From: Planktotalea sp.
GTDB lineage: Bacteria; Pseudomonadota; Alphaproteobacteria; Rhodobacterales; Rhodobacteraceae
Direction of reading: 5' to 3'
Assembly (NCBI GenBank): GCA_024645145.1
Contig: JAHEGL010000166.1
Span: forward strand, 1 to 6,278
DNA length: 6,278 nt
Both the position numbers and the translations under genes were made by a program. Within the stretch, counting starts at the first letter, position 1; the number at the start of each line of letters is the position of its first letter. Positions 1 through 4,722 of the stretch are shown here, one piece after another. The notes under the pieces were generated by a model. It was not told where the DNA came from and did no database searches. It saw only the letters and a program-made list of their open reading frames with translations.

Positions 1-330
1 CCCTATCATTGTGATTGAAAAGGCTATGACTTGCACACTGCCAAACAGGATCAGCGCTCCCGCTCCTGTCGGCAAGGTGATGTAAGCATATGAAAACGCT
101 ATCGCATAAAGCGTCAGCATAACCGCGCTCCAAAACGCATGCGTCGTAATTTTAGGCCATTCTTGCGCACGCAAGGTCACTAACAGAGCAAGCATTGCTG
201 CCCCAGACATAAGCCGAACAGCAGCAAAGCTAGAAGGCCCCGTACCCCCGGGTGAGAGCGCGAGGCGCGTAAGGATCGAGTTAAACGCAAAGGCCGTCAT
301 AGTCAGCGCGACCAACCCGAAAAGTTTCAT
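1..330 (-). CDS. EamA/DMT-family transporter, N-terminal part (cut by left edge)
   Basis: This is the first 110 codons of an inner-membrane protein whose remainder lies outside the window. The translation begins MKLFGLVALTMTAFAFNSIL and shows hydrophobic helices at about residues 3-20, 35-52, 68-85 and 89-109. The early pattern of a helix with Asn-Ser followed by TRLAL, then a helix after 'FAAVRL', is typical of the drug/metabolite transporter (EamA) superfamily, whose members usually have ten helices and about 280-300 residues. Its ATG (330-328) overlaps the chrA stop TGA (329-327) as ATGA. Only a poor ribosome binding site precedes it, so translation probably depends on coupling to chrA. 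The substrate cannot be read from sequence; the operon position suggests a role linked to chromate or sulfur/oxyanion stress, which is inference only. Family call is fairly sure; function is not. Confidence 0.8.
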   Translation of the reverse strand, partial: MKLFGLVALTMTAFAFNSILTRLALSPGGTGPSSFAAVRLMSGAAMLALLVTLRAQEWPKITTHAFWSAVMLTLYAIAFSYAYITLPTGAGALILFGSVQVIAFSITMIG

Positions 331-1562
331 ATAAGTGACATCCCGACGGCCAATAGGGCCGAGATAAACAAGACTTTCAGCAGCCCTAAGTGCAGGCGCA
401 ATAATAAGATCGCAGCGATAAAACTAAGACCCAAAGCCACCCAATCGAGGCTTGCCAGATCAGGTGCCCAGCCGAATTGAACACGCTCTACCTTCGTGAA
501 TATGACATTCATCGCGAACCATATCGAGAGGTTTGCAATCACACCTACGACAGCCGCCGTGATCGCTGATAGCGCTCCATTTAGACGCGGTTGCGCCGAC
601 ATCCACGTGATGTAGGGCGCGCCTGCGAAGATCCACAAGAAGCACGGCACGAAGGTCACCCATAAGGTGACCAGCGCCGCGAGCACTGCCAAGCCTGCAC
701 CTCCTGCATTATAACCTGCAAGAAACCCTACAAACTCTGTCACAAGGATCAAAGGACCCGGCGTCGTTTCCGCCAAGCCCAATCCGTCGATCATGTCTGC
801 CGCGCTAATCCAACCAAGGTTTTGCACAACCTCTTGCCCCATAAAGGCAAGCACGGCGTAAGCTCCGCCGAATGTGACCGTTGCGAGCTTCGAGAAAAAA
901 AGCGCGAGCTGGAACAAAAAGTCTTGGCCGATAACAAAGCCGAGCACGAGGACGGGCAGCCACCAAATTGCGAGCCAAAGCGCGATAGTCGTAATAGTTT
1001 GTAGCGCAGGCACGCTTGGTGTTGGGACATGTTCGGCCTTTGGTGTGGTCAGGTAGCCAATCAAAGCTGCGACACCAATGACAGCAGGGAACGGCAGCGC
1101 AAAGACAAAGATCGCCACAAAACTTGCTAAGGCTAGCGCCCAATGCAGCGGCACCTTAAACGCGCGTTTCGCGACTTTGATAAGCGCCTCTAACACAATT
1201 GCGAGCACCGCTGCTTTCACGCCTAAGAATAACGTTTGCACAAAGGGTACATCGCCGTAGCTGACGTAAATGGCGGCCAGCGCAAGTATGACTAAGGCCC
1301 CCGGCACAACGAACAAAAGCCCTGCGATTAACCCGCCGAGCGTGCCGCGCAAACGCCAACCGGAATATGTCGCGAGTTGCATCGCTTCTGGCCCGGGCAA
1401 GAGCATACAAAAGTAAAGGCCAGACAGGAATTCCTGCTCGTTCAACCATTTGCGCCCCTCAACCAACTCTTTGTGCATCAAGGCAATTTGCGCAGCGGGT
1501 CCACCAAAAGACAGGCAGCCGATTTTTCCAAAGGTGATGAAGAGATCCTTAAGAGAAGTCAT
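327..1562 (-). CDS. chrA: ChrA chromate efflux transporter (two-domain CHR family)
   Basis: This is a 411-residue inner-membrane protein of the chromate ion transporter (CHR) family, which lowers cytoplasmic chromate by efflux. It is the long form made of two homologous halves. The N-terminal half carries FGGP at 19-22, the segment RKWLNEQEFL near 37-46 and PGPE at 56-59. The C-terminal half repeats this as FGG at 231-233 and TPGP at 257-260. About ten to twelve hydrophobic segments are visible, and the length fits full-size ChrA proteins. The start ATG (1562-1560) overlaps the stop of the upstream rhodanese–ChrB gene in an ATGA. A strong Shine-Dalgarno GGAGGG (1573-1568) sits five bases before it, inside the upstream coding region. 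The ATGA overlap with the following transporter gene makes it the middle member of a three-gene operon. Chromate specificity is inherited from the family and supported by the ChrB-type neighbour; sulfate or another oxyanion remains possible. Confidence 0.93.
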   Translation of the reverse strand: MTSLKDLFITFGKIGCLSFGGPAAQIALMHKELVEGRKWLNEQEFLSGLYFCMLLPGPEAMQLATYSGWRLRGTLGGLIAGLLFVVPGALVILALAAIYVSYGDVPFVQTLFLGVKAAVLAIVLEALIKVAKRAFKVPLHWALALASFVAIFVFALPFPAVIGVAALIGYLTTPKAEHVPTPSVPALQTITTIALWLAIWWLPVLVLGFVIGQDFLFQLALFFSKLATVTFGGAYAVLAFMGQEVVQNLGWISAADMIDGLGLAETTPGPLILVTEFVGFLAGYNAGGAGLAVLAALVTLWVTFVPCFLWIFAGAPYITWMSAQPRLNGALSAITAAVVGVIANLSIWFAMNVIFTKVERVQFGWAPDLASLDWVALGLSFIAAILLLRLHLGLLKVLFISALLAVGMSLI

Positions 1563-2365
1563 GATTTCCCTCCATGCGCAGCCAAGTCATGGGTTTCGCC
1601 CTGCGCATCGCATGCCCAACGATAAAGCGCGTCATAGAACGGCATCGCAGCATCCAACTGCTCCAAATCATCGCGATACATCCGCGACAGGCCTAGGGAC
1701 AACGCGAGCAAACCCGCAGCTTCTGGGGCGTGCGCGTCAGGCGTTCCATCTGCGGCGCGGATTATCTTGGCCATCGCATTCAGAGCTGGCATTGTTAGCT
1801 GAAACTTCTCCAGAATCGCATCAAAGCTGCACACTCCTTCGCTATGGCTGAGTTCTGCGCCCTCTACATCAAATGGGATCGCATCAAACTTATCTACCAC
1901 CGCGAGAACCTCAGATGGTGCAACGAACAAGAAACGCGCATCGGGGTCGATGAAACGACGAATGAGCCAAGGACAAGCAATGCGATCAATCTTTGGGCGA
2001 TGTCGGGTGACCCAAAGCACACCACGCGCCGGCAAAACAGAAGCAGGCACGAGCGGACCACCGAAATCGCGCCACCCGAAAATGCCACCTTCCAGCACTT
2101 CAGCATCAATCCCATGCGCGCGCAAAAGCGCCATCGCGCCTTGGGAGAGCTTTTTGCCCTTTTGGCAGATCACAACAACCTTGCGACGCTGCAGGTCGGG
2201 CACAAGCGTTTCAATCTGTTTGAAGGGATGGCGAATAGCGGTTGGGATCAACCGAGGATCTTCATTGAAATCATCATCAATGCAGATGTCGATCAACACA
2301 GGTGCCTCAGGCGTCCCGATAAGTCGCGCGAGCTGCGCAGCTGTGATAGTATTTGGAGCGGTCAT
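1559..2365 (-). CDS. Rhodanese–ChrB C-terminal domain fusion, chromate resistance protein
   Basis: This 268-residue soluble cytoplasmic protein joins two domains. Residues 1-105 form a rhodanese-like domain with the persulfide-loop sequence CQKGKKLS, Cys67 being the likely catalytic residue, followed by the typical LEGGIFGW (91-98). Residues 116-260 match the ChrB C-terminal domain, with WVTRHRPKIDRIACPWLIRR at 118-137 and the conserved FDVEGAELSH around 165-174. Such proteins usually sit beside chrA and are annotated as sulfurtransferase/chromate resistance proteins. The DNA-binding N-terminal part of classical regulatory ChrB is absent, so a repressor role is unlikely. The start chosen is ATG 2365-2363, because GGGAGGA (2378-2372) lies six bases upstream. 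A start 20 codons earlier would add sequence unlike a rhodanese N-terminus. The stop overlaps the chrA start by four bases. What the rhodanese half does to chromate or thiols is unknown. Confidence 0.9.
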   Translation of the reverse strand: MTAPNTITAAQLARLIGTPEAPVLIDICIDDDFNEDPRLIPTAIRHPFKQIETLVPDLQRRKVVVICQKGKKLSQGAMALLRAHGIDAEVLEGGIFGWRDFGGPLVPASVLPARGVLWVTRHRPKIDRIACPWLIRRFIDPDARFLFVAPSEVLAVVDKFDAIPFDVEGAELSHSEGVCSFDAILEKFQLTMPALNAMAKIIRAADGTPDAHAPEAAGLLALSLGLSRMYRDDLEQLDAAMPFYDALYRWACDAQGETHDLAAHGGKS

Positions 2366-2371
2366 GTCGCG

Positions 2372-2378
2372 TCCTCCC
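2372..2378 (-). promoter_or_regulatory. Ribosome binding site fixing the rhodanese–ChrB start
   Basis: The minus strand reads GGGAGGA followed by six bases (CGCGAC) and ATG at 2365-2363. This near-perfect Shine-Dalgarno supports the internal methionine as the true start, rather than the more upstream ATG at 2425 of the same open frame. Confidence 0.8.
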
Positions 2379-2425
2379 GTACTTTGGGGGTGAATTTGGA
2401 CGCGAAACTCAGGCCTTAGCCTCAC

Positions 2426-2443
2426 GGGGTGTTCGCGGACCCC
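2426..2443. repeat. Short inverted repeat GGGGT-N8-ACCCC upstream of the chromate operon
   Basis: A perfect 5-base inverted repeat flanks an 8-base spacer in the 112-base gap between the desaturase stop and the rhodanese–ChrB start. There is no T-run after it on the minus strand, so it is a poor terminator candidate. It lies about where transcription from the candidate promoter at 2450-2481 would begin, so it could be an operator or a 5' leader hairpin. It could also be chance, given its short arms. Confidence 0.3.
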
Positions 2444-2449
2444 TTAATG

Positions 2450-2481
2450 ATCATAGCGTGAGAGCCAGACCAGAATGTCAA
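2450..2481 (-). promoter_or_regulatory. Candidate promoter for the chromate operon
   Basis: On the minus strand a consensus-like TTGACA (2481-2476), overlapping the desaturase stop codon, precedes TATGAT (2455-2450). The spacer is 20 bases, longer than the preferred 17, which weakens the call. It would start transcription about 80 bases upstream of the rhodanese–ChrB ATG. The alternative is that the operon is transcribed by read-through from the desaturase gene, since no clear terminator separates them. Confidence 0.3.
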
Positions 2482-3494
2482 TTACGTGCTTCTTTGAAGG
2501 ACACCAGCTTGTTTTGCGCGCTATCCCAAAGATCGAGGCGCGCACAACGGAAGCTTTCGCGTAATGTCATACGACCACGATGCACCAGTTCATCATTGTC
2601 GCGCAGCACATCTGTCAGGCGATAAAATGGGATACGGCTATAAAGATGATGCACGTGATGAATGCCGATATTGGCTGTGAACCAGCGCAACACAACCGGC
2701 AAATCATAGTGTGAACTGCCCTCTAAAGCGGCTTCATGAAGCTGCCAGTCCTCATTGGTTTTCCAATGGGTTTCTTCGAACTGGTGCTGCACGTAAAACA
2801 GCCAAACGCCAACGGATGCCGCAAGCAAAACTGTCGGGAACGTGACAAATACCAGTGCTTGCCAGCCGCCAAAGAACACGATCAAAAACCCGATAAAGGC
2901 CATCGCTGCATTCGTACCCATTGCAGAAATCCAGTATTTCCACCCTTGGTTCATAAGGCCCAAAGGTAAACGGTTTTGCAGCATGAACAGATAGCTTGGG
3001 CCAAGGCCAAACATCACCAAAGGGTGACGATACAGGCGATACTTAAGACGCCCCATTTTCGAGCGTGCGTTATATTCTTCAACCGTCAGTGTCATCACAT
3101 CACCGATCCCACGATGATCAAGATCACCCGCATGGCTGTGATGGATCGAATGCGTGCGGCGCCAAACGTCGTAAGGCGTGAAAGTAAACACACCTAAAAC
3201 ACGCCCGACCCAGTCGCTTAGCGTGCGATTGCCAAAGAAGGACCCATGTCCACAATCATGCTGAATGCAAAACATCCGCAACAGGAACGCACCATTCAAA
3301 AGCGCGACAGCAAAAGCAGCAATATAGCTGAAATTGGCAATCCAAAGCGCCATCGCCCAAAGCCCTATGAAAGGTATAACGCTCACACCCAACTCAAAAC
3401 TGCTGCGGAGCGCATTGGGTTCACGATACTTTGCTAAAACTGGCACCCATTCGCGGGCATCTTTTTGATTGTGCGTTCGAAAATCTGTCGACAT
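2478..3494 (-). CDS. Membrane fatty acid desaturase
   Basis: This 338-residue integral membrane protein belongs to the di-iron acyl-lipid desaturase family, which inserts a double bond into fatty acyl chains using oxygen and electrons from a reductase partner. The three histidine boxes are present: HDCGH at 79-83, HSIHH at 115-119 and HHVHH at 279-283. Box spacing and length fit the family. A further histidine pair (His237, His243) lies in the YVQHQFEETHW stretch, as in Δ12-type relatives. Hydrophobic spans are at about 37-72, 158-171 and 194-235. The start ATG 3494-3492 gives a normal family N-terminus, although its ribosome binding site is weak. It probably has its own promoter in the divergent region to the right and is followed 112 bases later by the chromate operon on the same strand. 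Regioselectivity and substrate cannot be decided; a role in membrane fluidity or cold adaptation is inference. Confidence 0.9.
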   Translation of the reverse strand: MSTDFRTHNQKDAREWVPVLAKYREPNALRSSFELGVSVIPFIGLWAMALWIANFSYIAAFAVALLNGAFLLRMFCIQHDCGHGSFFGNRTLSDWVGRVLGVFTFTPYDVWRRTHSIHHSHAGDLDHRGIGDVMTLTVEEYNARSKMGRLKYRLYRHPLVMFGLGPSYLFMLQNRLPLGLMNQGWKYWISAMGTNAAMAFIGFLIVFFGGWQALVFVTFPTVLLAASVGVWLFYVQHQFEETHWKTNEDWQLHEAALEGSSHYDLPVVLRWFTANIGIHHVHHLYSRIPFYRLTDVLRDNDELVHRGRMTLRESFRCARLDLWDSAQNKLVSFKEARN

Positions 3495-3543
3495 GCTCTG
3501 CTCTTTTGATGGCTAAGTTTCCGATACGGCAAGCGGCGGAATT

Positions 3544-3573
3544 TAGCAAACCCAAACAGAAAATCCTTGTCAA
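3544..3573 (-). promoter_or_regulatory. Candidate promoter for the desaturase gene
   Basis: The minus strand carries a perfect TTGACA (3573-3568), an 18-base spacer and TTGCTA (3549-3544), a weak -10. Transcription would start roughly 40 bases before the desaturase ATG. The -35 match is good and the -10 poor. The same stretch also encodes the apparent N-terminal extension of the plus-strand SnoaL-like frame, so the two signals overlap. Confidence 0.35.
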
Positions 3574-3630
3574 AACGCACAGATCAACACAGTTATAGAA
3601 GCAAACAACTCAGCCGTAGGCGCGGGTGAC

Positions 3631-3957
3631 ATGGATGCGATTATTGCAACCTTTGAGGAAAATGGCGTTTTGGTAGGCCAGCCGGGCATGACTGCGCAGG
3701 GTAACCCAGCTTTGCGCGAAGCATTTGCAGGCTTCATGGCGATCAACCCTCAAATCACTGTTCATAGCCATGAGATTATTCAAGCGGATGATATTGCGCT
3801 TCATTCGTCAACTTGGACGATGCGTGGCCAAACTCCGGATGGGCATCCAATCGAGGAAAACGGATTTTCCACTGTGGTGCTGCGCCGTCAAAACAATGGG
3901 GAATGGCTCATGGTGATCGACAACCCCTTTGGCAATCATTTGGTTGAGCAAGGCTAA
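3631..3957 (+). CDS. SnoaL/NTF2-like domain protein (start uncertain, possibly broken)
   Basis: From the only in-frame ATG this encodes 108 residues of a small cone-shaped α+β fold of the SnoaL/NTF2-like superfamily. Family-like segments are 'GVLVGQPGMTAQG' (12-24), 'REAFAGFMAINP' (29-40), the strand pair around 'ALHSSTWTMRG' (56-66) and the ending 'WLMVIDNPFGNHL' (92-104). Members range from isomerases and hydrolases to binding proteins, so no reaction can be named. The frame stays open upstream to a stop at 3544-3546. The codons just before the ATG translate as INTVIEANNSAVGAGD, a typical first helix of this family, yet no ATG, GTG or TTG is available there. No good ribosome binding site precedes the ATG at 3631. 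Either a rare start such as ATC 3583 (124 residues) or ATA 3595 is used, or the 5' end was damaged by a frameshift. It lies divergent to the desaturase and convergent with the methyltransferase. Confidence 0.72.
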   Translation: MDAIIATFEENGVLVGQPGMTAQGNPALREAFAGFMAINPQITVHSHEIIQADDIALHSSTWTMRGQTPDGHPIEENGFSTVVLRRQNNGEWLMVIDNPFGNHLVEQG

Positions 3958-3968
3958 AATGAAATGAA

Positions 3969-3996
3969 ACAAGGGTCACGGCAAAGTGGCCCTTGT
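3969..3996. terminator. Bidirectional terminator between convergent genes
   Basis: An 11-base stem, ACAAGGGTCAC (3969-3979) with GTGGCCCTTGT (3986-3996), contains one mismatch that can form a G·U pair in one orientation and encloses a 6-base loop. It lies in the 41-base gap between the stops of the plus-strand SnoaL-like gene and the minus-strand methyltransferase gene. The minus-strand transcript continues into a T-rich stretch (TTCATTTCATTTT), while the plus-strand side has no T-run. It should therefore work best for the methyltransferase transcript. Confidence 0.75.
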
Positions 3997-3998
3997 GT

Positions 3999-4604
3999 CT
4001 AACCTGTGCGACGGGCCAACCAAATTGTATGATCCCCACAGCTTGGATCTTTTTCCTGATGAGCGATCAGCGTAAACCCATGCTCAACGAGCAGCGCACG
4101 GTACTCTTCATTGTCCAAACTAGCATAGTAAATTGGCCCGCCCGCGAACTCGCCGGTGACTTCGCCAAATTCAGTCCCGCTCGTAAACATCAACGCAGCG
4201 CCCAGAAGTGTATGACTTTGAAACACTTTGAACATATCGCGCTGCTCATCTGGGCTCAAATGAAAAGAGCTGTTCCAAGCGATAACTCCGTCAAATTTTT
4301 GTGCCAAATCAAGATCCCGCATATCCAGTTCAAGCCAGTTCGCAGCTGGAATGGCGTTTTTCGCAGTCTCAATAAACGCGCAAGCACCGTCCACGCCTGT
4401 CACTGACGCACCTTGCTGCACAAAATAACGGGCGATCGGATCCCCATTCCCGCACCCAAAATCAAGGATCGTCGGTCCTTGTGGCAGGACGCCCAAAAAT
4501 CTATCGAGCCAAGGTTTTTCGAACAAAGACTTCGAACGCAATTGCTGCCAATGCGATGCGTGGCGATTGTAGCTTTCAATAACCTTGGTGCCGCGAGAAG
4601 TCAT
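3999..4604 (-). CDS. Class I SAM-dependent methyltransferase, substrate unknown
   Basis: This is a 201-residue cytoplasmic protein with a Rossmann-type methyltransferase fold. Motif I is ILDFGCGNGD at 46-55, binding S-adenosylmethionine. The acidic end of strand 2 is VTGVD at 68-72, and LELDMRD (91-97) is the adenine-side motif. AWNSSFHLSPDEQ (109-121) and a C-terminal CGDHTIWLARR (189-199) match a widespread bacterial group whose substrate is not established. The start chosen is ATG 4604-4602, followed by TSRGTKVIESYNRHASHW, the usual family N-terminus. The open frame extends to an ATG at 4670, but those extra codons lie across the groEL terminator and are not plausible protein. The ribosome binding site is weak, and only 38 bases separate the ATG from the terminator T-run, so the promoter must overlap the terminator or expression relies on read-through from groEL. 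It converges with the SnoaL-like gene; no functional link is evident. Confidence 0.87.
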   Translation of the reverse strand: MTSRGTKVIESYNRHASHWQQLRSKSLFEKPWLDRFLGVLPQGPTILDFGCGNGDPIARYFVQQGASVTGVDGACAFIETAKNAIPAANWLELDMRDLDLAQKFDGVIAWNSSFHLSPDEQRDMFKVFQSHTLLGAALMFTSGTEFGEVTGEFAGGPIYYASLDNEEYRALLVEHGFTLIAHQEKDPSCGDHTIWLARRTG

Positions 4605-4642
4605 TTGCGTACCATGCAAGTACAAATCGCTAGATACAAACG

Positions 4643-4668
4643 AAAAGGGGCCGCCCGAAGGCGACCCC
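4643..4668 (-). terminator. Rho-independent terminator of groEL with UUCG loop
   Basis: On the minus strand GGGGTCGCC (4668-4660), loop TTCG and GGCGGCCCC (4655-4647) form a 9-base stem with one G·U pair, immediately followed by TTTT (4646-4643). The extra-stable UUCG tetraloop, the GC-rich stem and the T-run together are a textbook intrinsic terminator, located 54 bases after the groEL stop. Confidence 0.92.
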
Positions 4669-4701
4669 AAATCTAGTTCCGGTAAGTAAGCTGATTTAGC
4701 A

Positions 4702-4718
4702 ATTCAACAAAGTTGAAT
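4702..4718. other. Hairpin just after the groEL stop codon
   Basis: ATTCAAC (4702-4708) and GTTGAAT (4712-4718) form a perfect 7-base stem with a 3-base loop. AGCA and TGCT outside it can extend pairing past a one-base bulge. It begins 4 bases after the groEL stop (4725-4723) and has no T-run, so it is unlikely to terminate transcription by itself. A role in protecting the 3' end of the mRNA is possible, but chance is not excluded. Confidence 0.4.
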
Positions 4719-4722
4719 GTGC

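Noticed and set aside
1450..1851. Plus-strand open frame of 133 codons across the chrA/rhodanese–ChrB junction
   Set aside because: It is antisense to two confident coding regions and shows no recognisable motif.
1844..2419. A 191-codon open frame on the plus strand opposite the rhodanese–ChrB gene
   Set aside because: Low-complexity shadow with no family resemblance, entirely covered by a well-supported minus-strand gene.
2366..2425. N-terminal extension of the rhodanese–ChrB protein by 20 residues from an ATG at 2425
   Set aside because: The ATG at 2365 has a near-perfect ribosome binding site and begins a normal rhodanese N-terminus, while the extension is arginine-rich and covers likely leader sequence.
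2426..2443. Inverted repeat read as a terminator of the desaturase gene
   Set aside because: The stem is only five bases and no T-run follows on the minus strand, so intrinsic termination is unlikely.
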